The notes: generated by a model not told the origin, from the letters alone. DNA of 51,921 nt from Rhizobium sp. ASV20 (GCF_016429015.1 NZ_JAELTU010000034.1:1-51921); one strand, 5' to 3'; numbered from the stretch's first letter, positions 1 through 8,357 are shown. Translations and numbers: made by a program.

Positions 1-1263
1 GTCTTCCTCGACCGCCTGCAATCCGTCCTGACGCTCGCCTCCGAAGGCAATCAGCTCAGACCGACGGTCATGGTGATCGACATCGATCGCTACAAACTGG
101 TCAACGACACGCTCGGCTTTGCCGCTGGCGACAATATATTGATCGCGCTGACCCGGCGTCTCCGCCGCCTGATGAAGCCGCAGGATACGCTGGCACGCCT
201 TTCCGGCGACCAGTTCGGCCTCATCCTCGTTTCCGAACGCGATCCGGCCAAGGTCGCCGACTTTGCCGATGCGATCAGCAAGGCGATCATGGTGCCGATC
301 AATTTCGCCAATCGCGAGATCATTCTTACCGCATCGGTCGGACTGACGTCCTGGGTCGACCAGCAGGAAAATGCGGCCGGCATGCTCAGCGACGCCGAAC
401 TTGCCATGTACCGAGCCAAGCGCGCCGGCGGCAACCGCGTCGAGCCTTTCCAGCCTGCGTTCCGCAGCTTCGGCACGGATCGGCTGCAGCTCGAAACCGA
501 CCTGCGCCGCGCCGTGGAGCGCAAGGAGCTTTCTCTCGTCTACCAGCCGATTGTCCGGCTTGAGGATGCCGAGGTCGCGGGCTTCGAGGCGCTAATGCGC
601 TGGGAGCATCCAAAACGCGGCAATATTCCGCCCACCGAATTCATTCCGATCGCCGAAGCTTCCGATATCATCGGTCCGCTCGGAATGTTCGCGCTGGAGC
701 AGGCAACCAACGACTTGAAGGCTTGGCAGCGACAGACCGGCGACCTGCCGCTATTCGTCTCCATCAATCTTTCCAGCGTGCAGCTACTCAACAACGAGCT
801 TTATGACGATATCCGCGCCCTGCTCGCCAAGACCCATTGCGATCCGCACCGGATCAAGCTGGAGCTAACGGAATCGCAGGTGATGGAGAATCCGGAGCAG
901 GCTCGTCTCGTCCTCGACAAGTTGCGCGACGCAGGTATTGGCCTTGCGCTCGACGATTTCGGCACCGGCTATTCCTCGCTTGCCTATCTCACGCGCTTCC
1001 CCTTCGACACCATCAAGCTCGACAAGGCGATGGTGCGTGACGAGAGCGACAAGAAGGCCGTTCTGCTCCGCTCGGTCATCTCCATGGCGCGCGAGCTCAA
1101 CATGCGTGTCGTCGCAGAAGGCATCGAATCGGAAGAGGATGCGCTGGAACTCGCCAAGATCGGCTGCACCTACGGCCAGAGCTTCATCTTCGGGCCGCCG
1201 ATGGGATCGGATTCAGTCGTCCGCCTGCTGAAGGAACGCTTTCCGCTGACGAAGCGTGCTTAG
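1..1263 (+). CDS. GGDEF/EAL cyclic-di-GMP protein, C-terminal part (5' end outside window)
   Basis: The frame is open from base 1, so the gene begins before the window; 420 codons are visible. They hold a GGDEF domain followed by a complete EAL domain. The GGDEF signature is degenerate (SGDQF, bases 202-216) and the position of the inhibitory RxxD reads KPQD, so diguanylate cyclase activity is unlikely. The EAL domain keeps its signature (EAL at 586-594), the ELTES glutamate motif, the DDFGTGYSSL loop and VAEGIE, so it should hydrolyse c-di-GMP to pGpG. This suggests a phosphodiesterase whose GGDEF half is regulatory (family knowledge; activity inferred). Sensor domains are probably encoded upstream of the window. 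It ends 15 bp before the convergent metallopeptidase gene. Confidence 0.93.
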   Translation, partial: VFLDRLQSVLTLASEGNQLRPTVMVIDIDRYKLVNDTLGFAAGDNILIALTRRLRRLMKPQDTLARLSGDQFGLILVSERDPAKVADFADAISKAIMVPINFANREIILTASVGLTSWVDQQENAAGMLSDAELAMYRAKRAGGNRVEPFQPAFRSFGTDRLQLETDLRRAVERKELSLVYQPIVRLEDAEVAGFEALMRWEHPKRGNIPPTEFIPIAEASDIIGPLGMFALEQATNDLKAWQRQTGDLPLFVSINLSSVQLLNNELYDDIRALLAKTHCDPHRIKLELTESQVMENPEQARLVLDKLRDAGIGLALDDFGTGYSSLAYLTRFPFDTIKLDKAMVRDESDKKAVLLRSVISMARELNMRVVAEGIESEEDALELAKIGCTYGQSFIFGPPMGSDSVVRLLKERFPLTKRA

Positions 1264-1278
1264 TAACGGCAGCGCCTC

Positions 1279-2334
1279 TCAGGCGCTGTCGATCAACGCC
1301 CTTACATAATCCAGCTTTGCGACCACCTGTGGCGAGAGAACGAAGGGATAGGAATCCGGCTGTCCCATGCTGCGCTGGATCGAATTGATCGCGACGCTTA
1401 AAGGAATCCAGGCGCTGACGAGCTGTTCCGCGCTCTCAGCCTTGTAAGGATTGAAGTCAACTTCCGCGGCCATGTCGTGATAGCGTAGCGGATCGATCGC
1501 CAGACCGAAGGAACGCGCCGTTTCCAGCGTATCGACGATATGCAGATAGTGCGCGAAGCATTCGGCAAAATCCTCCCACGGATGCGCGCTGGCGTAGGCG
1601 CTGATGAAGCTTTCCTGCCAGTTTGTCGGTGGGCCGTTGTCGTAGTGCGCCTGGAGCGCCGCTCCATAATCAGCGCGCTCGTCGCCGAAGACAGCGCGGA
1701 AAGCAGCGAACTGATCGCAGTCGCGAACAAGCTTGTTCCAGACAAAGTGACCGGTCTCGTGACGGAAATGACCGAGCAAGGTGCGGTAGGGCTCGTTCAT
1801 CGAGGTGCGCGCCTGCTCACGTGTTGCGTCATCAGCCTCGGCGGCACGAATGGCGATCAACCCCTCCTCGTGGCCGGTCATGGCGGGAATGACGGTATTG
1901 CCCTGGATTTCATCTTCGAGGAAATCGAATACCAGCCCTCCTTGCGGATCCTCCGTCCGATCGGGATGCGGCAGCTGCCAGCGCAGCAAAGAGTAGAACA
2001 GATGGCGCTGCGCTTGCCCGATGCGCCTCCAGCGATTTACCCCCTGCTCCGTGGCCGTATTCGGCACGAGGCGATTGTGGCGGCAGGCGACGCAATAGGG
2101 GTTGGAATCATCCGCATCGATCAGCCAGTTGCAAATGTCGAGCTCGGCATTGGCGCAGAAACGGGCATGTCGTGCCGGCTCAGAGACCAGATGCCAATTC
2201 GGGCTTTCATCCAGCTCCAGCGCATAAATTGCCAGACGATCCGGGACGAATCCGAGCTGATGGCCGCAACGGACGCATTGCCTATTGTCGAAATGGACGG
2301 GTTGGCCGCAATGATCGCAGATGAAAAGCCGCAT
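1279..2334 (-). CDS. Zinc-ribbon, putative zinc-binding metallopeptidase
   Basis: About 351 residues. The N-terminus has a zinc ribbon made of two CxxC pairs (CDHCG and CVRCG), and a further CVAC pair lies near residue 80. The centre holds HETGH, the HExxH zinc-protease signature, with a glutamate-rich segment (WEDFAECFAHY) downstream that could give a third ligand. This matches the family of putative zinc-binding metallopeptidases with an N-terminal zinc ribbon; substrate unknown. No signal peptide is seen, so it is probably cytoplasmic. I chose the ATG at 2334 (MRLFICDHCG) because GAGGGG lies just upstream and the ribbon starts at once; an ATG at 2364 would add ten residues. Confidence 0.85.
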   Translation of the reverse strand: MRLFICDHCGQPVHFDNRQCVRCGHQLGFVPDRLAIYALELDESPNWHLVSEPARHARFCANAELDICNWLIDADDSNPYCVACRHNRLVPNTATEQGVNRWRRIGQAQRHLFYSLLRWQLPHPDRTEDPQGGLVFDFLEDEIQGNTVIPAMTGHEEGLIAIRAAEADDATREQARTSMNEPYRTLLGHFRHETGHFVWNKLVRDCDQFAAFRAVFGDERADYGAALQAHYDNGPPTNWQESFISAYASAHPWEDFAECFAHYLHIVDTLETARSFGLAIDPLRYHDMAAEVDFNPYKAESAEQLVSAWIPLSVAINSIQRSMGQPDSYPFVLSPQVVAKLDYVRALIDSA

Positions 2335-2471
2335 AAACCCCTCGGAAAAGATCGATTGGCCCAAGATAAAGAGCCTGCCACGTTTCCGTAACAGGCCCTT
2401 CCTCCCAACATCGCTGCTACAACGTCAATTCAAACGGAACAGCGAGCACATATTGGCTAACAGTCAGTCGA

Positions 2472-2663
2472 TCACATCCGATCGACGGCACCCTTGACCT
2501 TGTCCTTGGCCTTGCCAACGGCGGACTGCACCTTGCCCTTGGCTTCCTGGGCGGCACCCTCGGCGCGCATTCCCTTGTTGTCGGTCGCCTTGCCGACCAC
2601 CTGCTTGGCCTTGCCGGCCATTTCGTTCACCTTGCCGGTAACCTTATCGGTCGTGCTGCTCAT
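2472..2663 (-). CDS. CsbD family stress protein
   Basis: A 63-residue, highly charged, Lys/Ala/Gly-rich protein with the CsbD pattern: repeated GK segments ([15 protein letters not shown], then [17 protein letters not shown]). CsbD proteins are small, abundant general-stress proteins of unknown biochemical role. A GGAGG Shine-Dalgarno sequence lies 8 bases before the ATG. A match to the alphaproteobacterial general-stress sigma factor promoter lies about 52 bases upstream (separate entry), which fits the family. It appears to be a single-gene unit between the metallopeptidase and yqgE, all on the same strand. Confidence 0.93.
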   Translation of the reverse strand: MSSTTDKVTGKVNEMAGKAKQVVGKATDNKGMRAEGAAQEAKGKVQSAVGKAKDKVKGAVDRM

Positions 2664-2714
2664 GTGTAACGCCTCCTTGCTGGCACGGCTCTATTGCCGT
2701 TGCTCTGTCAAGGT

Positions 2715-2739
2715 AACGCCACGAGCGCTATTTCGTTCC
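2715..2739 (-). promoter_or_regulatory. EcfG (RpoE2)-type promoter of csbD
   Basis: On the minus strand the sequence reads GGAAC, 16 bases, CGTT (GGAAC at 2739-2735, CGTT at 2718-2715). This matches the known GGAAC-N16/17-CGTT consensus of the general-stress ECF sigma factor of Rhizobiales. It lies about 50 bases upstream of the csbD start and points toward it. Transcription itself is inferred. Confidence 0.8.
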
Positions 2740-2757
2740 GAAATAGTCCAGATCGCC

Positions 2758-3363
2758 TCAGCTATGGCCGGCATGCGGCGACAGCATCGCGGCATTGATG
2801 CCCATCAGGGCAAGGGCACGCTCGTACTTATCGTCAAGGCTACGGTCGAAGATCAGCTCTTCGTTTGCCGGGCAATTGAGCCAGCCATTGTTGCCGATCT
2901 CCGCCTCCAGCTGGCCGGCGCCCCAGCCGGCATAGCCGAGCAGCATCGTCGCCCGTTTCGGGCCGCTTCCCTTGGAGATGGCCCGCACGATGTCGAGCGT
3001 CGCCGTCAGGCTGATATCGTCACTGACGGGAATGCTGCTATCGCTGAGATAATCGTCGGAATGGAGGACGAAGCCGCGGCCGCTTTCGACCGGTCCCCCG
3101 GTCTGGATCGGGAAATTCCGCGCATCCGCCGGGAGGACGATGGCATCGTCGTCCTTGATCATATCCAGATGCAGAAGGACGTCCGTAAATGTCAGCTTCT
3201 GAGGTCGATTGATGACGAAGCCCATGGCCCCGGCATCGGAATGAGCGCAAATGTAAATGACCGTCCGATGAAAGTTCCTATCCTCCATGCCTGGCATGGC
3301 GATCAGGAACTGACCGTCGAGCAAACCTCTTTCGCGTTTATTCTTCAGCGTCGATAGGGACAT
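2758..3363 (-). CDS. YqgE/AlgH family protein
   Basis: 201 residues with the YqgE/AlgH signature: a start near [13 protein letters not shown], then [35 protein letters not shown] and the closing [14 protein letters not shown] segment. Length is typical. The family is widespread but its molecular function is not settled; AlgH was linked to alginate regulation in Pseudomonas. Next to it, on the opposite strand, is the DsbD-like gene, and the two starts diverge across about 140 bp. Confidence 0.93.
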   Translation of the reverse strand: MSLSTLKNKRERGLLDGQFLIAMPGMEDRNFHRTVIYICAHSDAGAMGFVINRPQKLTFTDVLLHLDMIKDDDAIVLPADARNFPIQTGGPVESGRGFVLHSDDYLSDSSIPVSDDISLTATLDIVRAISKGSGPKRATMLLGYAGWGAGQLEAEIGNNGWLNCPANEELIFDRSLDDKYERALALMGINAAMLSPHAGHS

Positions 3364-3503
3364 CGTGCCTCCTGACCGCAGTCCATAGCTGCACCGCTAA
3401 AAAGCAAGATGGGGCAATGTCATAAATCAATCAACTGAAAATGATCATTTCTTTTTTATGCAGTGCTGGCTCGACGCCGCCCTATCCGCTAAATCCTCTG
3501 TCC

Positions 3504-4343
3504 ATGACCGGATTAGCCACCCTCACCCGCCTGTCGACAATATTTGCCAGCGCATTTGCTGCTCTCGTTTGCATCGGCCCAGCTGCGCATGCGGCAACAA
3601 GCGACTGGGTCGACAATGAAGGCGGCCGCATGCGCCTCGTAGCGCTGCCTCCTGATGCCGAGGGGCATATCCGCGCCGCCCTGCAGATCGAACCGCAACC
3701 CGGCTGGATCACCTATTGGCGCGAACCGGGTCAGAGCGGAATTCCGCCGCAGGTGACCCTCAAGCCCGAAAGTGGCGTAACGCTGGAGAAAACCAGCTAT
3801 CCGGCACCGAAGCAGATCGTCGTCGGCGCCATACATGAGGTCGGCTACGACGCACCGGTGACACTGCCACTCGATTTTCGCGTCACGGGAAAGCCGCCGG
3901 CGAAGCTGGAGCTGACCGCTTTCATCGGTCTCTGCAAGGAAATCTGTATTCCCTTCCAGGCCGATTACTCTTTGACACTGCCAGCGGGCGAGCAGCCCAC
4001 GACGCATGAACTTGCTGTGCTGGATGCCGCTGAGGCTCTATTGCCACAGGCGCCCTCCTCCGATTTCGCCGTTCAGAGCCACAGCCTTTCGGCGGATGCA
4101 AAAAACCTCTCGCTGCATCTCACCCTGCCAGAGGCGGCCGGCGATGCGCCCGATGTCTACGTTACCGGTCCTGCCGGCTACGTCTTCTTTCAGCAGGCGA
4201 ATGCGAAAAGAGAAGGCAGTGCCTATTCAACCGATATCGCCATCGGCAAGCTGCCGAAGAACTACGACATCAAGGGCAAGAGCTGGGGCATTCTGGTTGT
4301 CGATGGCGACCGGGCCATCGAAACCACCCTTGCGTTCGAATAG
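3504..4343 (+). CDS. DsbD N-terminal-domain-like periplasmic protein
   Basis: About 279 residues from the ATG at 3504. A signal peptide is visible (hydrophobic ATLTRLSTIFASAFAALVC, cleavage near AHAA). The mature part resembles the N-terminal thiol-exchange domain of protein-disulfide reductase DsbD: WITYWREPGQSGIPPQ, VGYDAPVTLPL and the CKEIC motif in FIGLCKEICIPF, whose two cysteines could form the redox pair. It lacks the membrane and thioredoxin domains of full DsbD, so it is a stand-alone periplasmic domain; its electron donor is unknown. The frame stays open to an ATG at 3441, but that would bury the signal peptide. The peroxiredoxin gene follows after 85 bp. Confidence 0.85.
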   Translation: MTGLATLTRLSTIFASAFAALVCIGPAAHAATSDWVDNEGGRMRLVALPPDAEGHIRAALQIEPQPGWITYWREPGQSGIPPQVTLKPESGVTLEKTSYPAPKQIVVGAIHEVGYDAPVTLPLDFRVTGKPPAKLELTAFIGLCKEICIPFQADYSLTLPAGEQPTTHELAVLDAAEALLPQAPSSDFAVQSHSLSADAKNLSLHLTLPEAAGDAPDVYVTGPAGYVFFQQANAKREGSAYSTDIAIGKLPKNYDIKGKSWGILVVDGDRAIETTLAFE

Positions 4344-4428
4344 CCCGGATCTATAGTTCCGCACGACAATTTCTGCCCCATCGAAGGCGGTTCACACGCC
4401 TCGAAACCATGCCCCAAGGAGAGAGACA

Positions 4429-4914
4429 ATGACCATCGCAATCGGCGACAAACTGCCCGCCGCCACCTTCAAGGAAAAGACCGCGGAAGGCCCGGTCGAA
4501 ATCAGCACCGAGCAGCTCTTTGCCGGCAAGCGCGTCGTGCTCTTCGCCGTTCCCGGTGCTTTCACGCCCACCTGTTCGCTCAACCATCTGCCGGGTTATC
4601 TCGAAAATCGCGACGCCATTCTCGCCAAGGGCGTCGATGATATCGCCGTCATCGCGGTCAACGACTGGCATGTCATGGGCGCCTGGGCACAATCGTCGGG
4701 CGGCATGGGCAAGATCCATTTCCTCGCCGACTGGGACGGCTCCTTCGCCAAGGCACTCGGCCTCGACATCGACCTCTCCGCCGGCGGCCTCGGCGTCCGC
4801 TCCAAGCGCTACTCTATGCTGGTGGAAGACGGCGTGGTGAAGTCGCTGAATGTCGAGGAAAGCCCCGGCCAGGCAACGGTTTCGGGTGCGGCTGCGATGA
4901 TCGAGCAGCTGTAA
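4429..4914 (+). CDS. Peroxiredoxin (Prx5-like, thiol peroxidase)
   Basis: 161 residues, cytoplasmic. The active site is PGAFTPTCS, with the peroxidatic cysteine in the PxxxTxxC pattern; HLPGYL downstream and the helix around DWHVMGAWAQ are typical of the Prx5/hybrid (AhpC-TSA/redoxin) group. It reduces hydrogen and alkyl peroxides with glutathione/glutaredoxin or thioredoxin as donor (family knowledge; donor not visible). The start has a strong Shine-Dalgarno sequence (AAGGAGAG). Its neighbour upstream is a periplasmic thiol protein, but both are probably independent units. Confidence 0.95.
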   Translation: MTIAIGDKLPAATFKEKTAEGPVEISTEQLFAGKRVVLFAVPGAFTPTCSLNHLPGYLENRDAILAKGVDDIAVIAVNDWHVMGAWAQSSGGMGKIHFLADWDGSFAKALGLDIDLSAGGLGVRSKRYSMLVEDGVVKSLNVEESPGQATVSGAAAMIEQL

Positions 4915-4992
4915 TTCCGACCATTGAGAGAGGCTGAGCGTTCTGCGGCCGGCCTCCCTCAACCGCGATGGTTCCTACGCCCTAACGGGTCG

Positions 4993-5370
4993 CTATTCCT
5001 CGTGCCTGCTCGTCACCCTGATGTAATATCCATCCGGGTCTACTATACGAAAATCGCGCAGGCCCCATGGTTGCAAGGCAAGCTCGGATACCGAGTGGCC
5101 ACTAGTTTTGGCGGCATCATAGGAAGCTTCCAAATCCTCAACGCTCAGCACGATTTCGACGCCGAGGCCTGGTCGTTCGCCATTCCCAGCCCGAAGTGGA
5201 TGATCAGGTCCAAGGGCTTCTCGCTTGTTGACGGAGATGACAGCGTCGCCATTCGAGAGCATGGTGTATTGCTCGTTTGTCTCGCCGACCACCCGGAAGC
5301 TCAGCGCCCGTCGATAGAATTCGATCGCCGCCGTCACATCGGCAACAAAAAGTTCAAGCCTTAGCTTCAC
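4993..5370 (-). CDS. VOC family (glyoxalase-like) protein
   Basis: About 125 residues of the vicinal-oxygen-chelate fold: KLRLELFVADVTAAIEFYRRAL at the N-terminus, GVEIVLSVEDLEASYDAAK in the second half, and the closing WGLRDFRIVDPDGYYIRVT, where metal-ligand glutamates often lie. Substrate unknown; this group includes glyoxalases, dioxygenases and bleomycin-type resistance proteins. I chose GTG at 5370 because GGGGGA stands at proper spacing before it; an ATG at 5412 would add 14 residues that do not look conserved. Confidence 0.85.
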   Translation of the reverse strand: MKLRLELFVADVTAAIEFYRRALSFRVVGETNEQYTMLSNGDAVISVNKREALGPDHPLRAGNGERPGLGVEIVLSVEDLEASYDAAKTSGHSVSELALQPWGLRDFRIVDPDGYYIRVTSRHEE

Positions 5371-5551
5371 GACATTTCCCCCTACCCGTGCGTAAATTTT
5401 ATCGCTCGACATTGCGCGAAGATGGGACTGCCGCGAGCACCAAGCGAGAAGGCGCCGGCGATGTCAGCGGTAAGTATTCCAGTCTTGTTCACCGCAAATT
5501 CCCGGCAACGCACCACCCGCCTCTTTTTCGCCGCATTTCATCGGCTACAAC

Positions 5552-5568
5552 ATGTAATGTTATTACAT
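5552..5568. promoter_or_regulatory. Zur-box-like palindrome upstream of zinc ABC operon
   Basis: A perfect palindrome, ATGTAAT-GTT-ATTACAT, lies 18 bases before the first gene of the zinc transporter operon. It contains ATGTTATTACAT, one base off the core ATGTTATAACAT of alphaproteobacterial Zur sites as I know them. Zur with zinc bound would repress the operon. Site seen directly; regulator inferred. Confidence 0.7.
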
Positions 5569-5585
5569 AATTGAAAGCCCCCGAA

Positions 5586-5714
5586 ATGTCCCATGATCAC
5601 GATCCATTCGCGCCCTCGCTGATCGGGCGCTCCGCCTTGGTGCGTCTTGCCTATGTGGCGATTGGCATTGCGGTTCTGTGGGCAGCCATTGGCTGGGCGG
5701 TGGCGCTGGCATGA
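5586..5714 (+). CDS. Small membrane peptide at head of zinc ABC operon
   Basis: A 42-residue open frame: a short N-terminus with alternating His and Asp (MSHDHDPF), a Leu-Val-Arg segment, then one hydrophobic helix of about 20 residues (YVAIGIAVLWAAIGWAVALA). Its TGA overlaps the ATG of the ATPase gene by 4 bases (ATGA), the usual sign of translational coupling. It starts 18 bases after the Zur-like palindrome, so it would be the first gene of the zinc operon. It may be an accessory subunit or a leader peptide; the His-Asp-His-Asp tip could bind metal. I do not recognise a family. Upstream bases include AAAGCCCCCGAA, a weak ribosome binding site. Confidence 0.6.
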   Translation: MSHDHDPFAPSLIGRSALVRLAYVAIGIAVLWAAIGWAVALA

Positions 5715-6502
5715 GCGATCTGATCCGCCTCGAAAACCTGACCGTCACCTACGAGCGCCATCCGGCCGTGCACCACGTCTCGGGCGGGTTCGCCACAGGC
5801 AGCCTGACGGCTATTGCAGGGCCGAACGGCGCGGGCAAATCGACATTGCTGAAGGCGATTATTGGCGAATTGCGCCCGGCAGAGGGACGGATCGACCGCG
5901 GAGCCTTGACGCGAAACGATTTCGGCTATCTGCCACAGGCGGCGGATATCAACCGACGCTTTCCGATTTCGGTGGCCGACACAGTCATGCTCGGTGCCTG
6001 GAAGAATGCCGGCGCATTTGGTCATTTCTCGCGTGAGGATGCTGCGCGGGCACGCGAGGCACTCGGCAGCGTCGGGCTCTCCGGCTTCGAGAACAGGCAT
6101 ATCGGTTCGCTCTCGGCGGGGCAGTTCCAGCGCGTGCTCTTCGCGCGGCTGCTGCTGCAGGATGCGCGCGTTATCCTGCTCGACGAACCCTTCACCGCCA
6201 TCGACCAGCGCACGACGCGCGATCTGCTTGAACTCGTTCTGCGCTGGAACAAGGAAGGAAGGACGGTCATCGCCGTTCTGCATGATTTTGAGCAGGTGCG
6301 CGCGCATTTTCCCGAGACGTTGCTGATCGCCCGCGAGCTTGTCGGCTGGGGGCGCACACAGGACATCATGAGTTCCGCCAACCTCGTCAAGGCGCGCGCC
6401 ATGGCTGAGCGCTGGGACGAAGAGTCCGAAGCTTGCCTCCCGGAGGAGGACGAGCACGAACCGGCAGCCGGTGAACACGCAAGGCGGGAGCCGGCTCGAT
6501 GA
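5711..6502 (+). CDS. aztA: Zinc ABC transporter ATP-binding protein (AztA-like)
   Basis: 263 residues. Walker A GPNGAGKST near residue 41, a Q-loop in YLPQAADINRRF, signature LSAGQFQR, Walker B ILLDEPF and H-loop LHD identify an ABC ATPase of the metal-importer group. The C-terminal tail is rich in Glu and His (EEDEHEPAAGEHARR), a possible metal-sensing tail. It overlaps the upstream small peptide and the downstream permease by 4 bases each, so all are co-translated. Zinc as substrate is inferred from the Zur-like site and the ligands in the binding protein; the gene name follows the Azt zinc system and is an assignment by resemblance. Confidence 0.88.
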   Translation: MSDLIRLENLTVTYERHPAVHHVSGGFATGSLTAIAGPNGAGKSTLLKAIIGELRPAEGRIDRGALTRNDFGYLPQAADINRRFPISVADTVMLGAWKNAGAFGHFSREDAARAREALGSVGLSGFENRHIGSLSAGQFQRVLFARLLLQDARVILLDEPFTAIDQRTTRDLLELVLRWNKEGRTVIAVLHDFEQVRAHFPETLLIARELVGWGRTQDIMSSANLVKARAMAERWDEESEACLPEEDEHEPAAGEHARREPAR

Positions 6503-7371
6503 CCATTTACGACATCTTCTTCGCGCCATTCGCGGATTATGGCTTCATGCGGCGTGCGCTGATCGCCTGTCTTTGCCTCGGCCTCGGTTCCGGCCCGATC
6601 GGCGTGTTCCTGATGCTCCGGCGCATGAGCCTGATGGGCGATGCCATGAGCCATGCCGTGCTGCCCGGCGCTGCCATCGGCTATCTCATTGCTGGATCGC
6701 TGTCGCTGACGGCCATGGGGCTAGGCGGACTGGTCGCCGGGCTTTCCGTGGCACTCCTTTCCGGCCTTGTCAGCCGCATGACCGTGCTGCAGGAAGATGC
6801 GAGCTTTGCCAGCTTCTATCTGACCTCGCTGGCCCTCGGCGTCCTCATCGTCTCGTTGCGCGGCTCCAACATCGACCTGCTGCATGTGCTGTTCGGCACG
6901 ATTCTGGCGATCGATGCGCCCGCCCTTTACCAGATCGGCGCAATCACCACCGTTACCCTGCTGGCGCTTGCGATCATCTACCGGCCGCTGGTCATGGAAT
7001 GCTTCGATCCCGGCTTCCTGCGTGCCGTCGGCGGCCGTGGGCCGGTCTATCATTTCCTGTTTCTGTTGCTCGTCGTGCTCAATCTCGTCGCCAGCTTCCA
7101 GGCGCTGGGCACGCTGATGGCCGTCGGGCTGATGATGCTGCCGGCTGCCGTTGCGCAACTCTGGTCACGCAGCCTGCCTTCGATGATGGTGATCGCGACC
7201 GCAACGGCGGCGGTGTCGGGCTATATCGGCCTTATCGCCTCCTACCATCTCGAATTCGCGTCGGGACCGACCATCATCATCACCGCAAGCCTGATCTACG
7301 GCTTCTCCATCCTCTTCGCACCATCGGGCCTTGCCCGGCGGTTCTTCCCCCGTCCCCATCTCCGGGGCTAA
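6499..7371 (+). CDS. aztB: Zinc ABC transporter permease (AztB-like)
   Basis: 290 residues, with about eight hydrophobic segments. It shows the features of the ZnuB/TroCD permease family: FMRRALIACLCLGLGSGPIGVFLMLRRMSLMGDAMSHAVLPGAAIGYL at the N-terminus, the segment LHVLFGTILAI, and GTLMAVGLMMLPAAVAQLW, which docks the ATPase. It moves the divalent metal across the inner membrane. Start overlaps the ATPase stop (ATGA); the binding-protein gene follows after 19 bp. Confidence 0.92.
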   Translation: MTIYDIFFAPFADYGFMRRALIACLCLGLGSGPIGVFLMLRRMSLMGDAMSHAVLPGAAIGYLIAGSLSLTAMGLGGLVAGLSVALLSGLVSRMTVLQEDASFASFYLTSLALGVLIVSLRGSNIDLLHVLFGTILAIDAPALYQIGAITTVTLLALAIIYRPLVMECFDPGFLRAVGGRGPVYHFLFLLLVVLNLVASFQALGTLMAVGLMMLPAAVAQLWSRSLPSMMVIATATAAVSGYIGLIASYHLEFASGPTIIITASLIYGFSILFAPSGLARRFFPRPHLRG

Positions 7372-7390
7372 TCCGAACAAGGAGACTCGC

Positions 7391-8293
7391 ATGAATAAAC
7401 AGAGACTGCTTCTCTCAGCCGCTGCGGCAGCCTTCGTCGCCTTCGGCGTCGTCGGTCCGGCTTCGGCCGAGACGCTCAACGTCGTCGCGTCCTTCACCGT
7501 GCTGGCGGATGTCGTCAAGCATGTCGGTGGCGACCATGTGAAGGTGTCAAGCCTGGTCGGCCCGAACGGCGACCCCCATGAATTCGAGCCTTCGCCTGCC
7601 GATGCCAAGACGCTGAATGCGGCAAAGGTCGTCTTCGTCAGCGGCGAAGGACTGGAAGGCTGGATGGATCGGCTGATTACAGCGTCGGGCTATAAGGGGA
7701 CGCCCGTCGTCGCTTCCGAAGGCATCAACACCCGTACGATGGTCGATGACGGCAAGACTGTCACCGATCCGCATGTCTGGAACAGCCCGGTCAATGTGAA
7801 GGTCTGGGTCGCCAATATCGAGAAGGCGCTTTCCGCGGCAGATCCGGCCGATGCGGCCGACTTCAAGGCCAATGCCGAGCGCTATACCAAGGTGTTGACC
7901 GAACTTGACGCCTATGCCCACAGCAAGTTCGACAAGATCGCCGATGACCGCCGCAAGGTGCTGACGAGCCATGACGCCTTCGGCTATTTCGGCCGCGAAT
8001 ATAAGGTGAACTTCCTCGCCCCACTCGGATTTTCGACGGAAACAGAGGCTTCAGCAGCCAAGGTTGCCCAGTTGATCGAGCAGATCAAGACGGAGCATGT
8101 GAAGACCTACTTCTTCGAAAACTCGAACGATCCGCGCCTCGTCAAGCAGGTCGCCAAGGCAACCGGCGCAGAGCCCGGCGGCGAACTCTATGTCGAGGCC
8201 CTCTCCAAGGCCAATGGACCGGCTTCGACTTACGAAAAGATGTTCCGTTATAACGTTGACCAGCTCGCGGCCGCGATGGCAAAGTCGAGCTAA
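7391..8293 (+). CDS. aztC: Zinc ABC transporter substrate-binding protein (AztC-like)
   Basis: 300 residues; signal peptide to about residue 26 (cleavage near ASA-ETL). It is a cluster A-I metal-binding protein. Likely ligands are His63 (GDPHEFEP), His128 (TDPHVWNS), His194 (TSHDAFGYF) and Asp247 (ENSNDPR). Manganese binders of this family usually have Glu at the third place, so three His plus Asp favours zinc. It lacks the long His-rich loop of classical ZnuA, as in AztC. The ATG at 7391 has AAGGAG upstream; an in-frame ATG at 7331 lies inside the permease gene and is rejected. A strong hairpin follows the stop. Confidence 0.9.
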   Translation: MNKQRLLLSAAAAAFVAFGVVGPASAETLNVVASFTVLADVVKHVGGDHVKVSSLVGPNGDPHEFEPSPADAKTLNAAKVVFVSGEGLEGWMDRLITASGYKGTPVVASEGINTRTMVDDGKTVTDPHVWNSPVNVKVWVANIEKALSAADPADAADFKANAERYTKVLTELDAYAHSKFDKIADDRRKVLTSHDAFGYFGREYKVNFLAPLGFSTETEASAAKVAQLIEQIKTEHVKTYFFENSNDPRLVKQVAKATGAEPGGELYVEALSKANGPASTYEKMFRYNVDQLAAAMAKSS

Positions 8294-8320
8294 GCCACCA
8301 GCCAGGCAAATCAACAAAAC

Positions 8321-8351
8321 CGGGCCGCAGGTATGTTTCACCTGCGGCCCG
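8321..8351. terminator. Bidirectional hairpin terminator
   Basis: A perfect 12-bp stem (CGGGCCGCAGGT / ACCTGCGGCCCG) with a 7-base loop lies between the convergent zinc-binding-protein and Dabb genes. The minus strand has a T-rich tail (GTTTTGTTGATTT) after the stem; the plus side has only a short one (TGCTGTTTA). Confidence 0.8.
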
Positions 8352-8357
8352 TGCTGT

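Noticed and set aside
2670..2705. TGGCACG...TTGC resembling a sigma-54 promoter near csbD
   Set aside because: The distance between the GG and GC elements is 12 bases, not 10, and it lies on the strand opposite to csbD.
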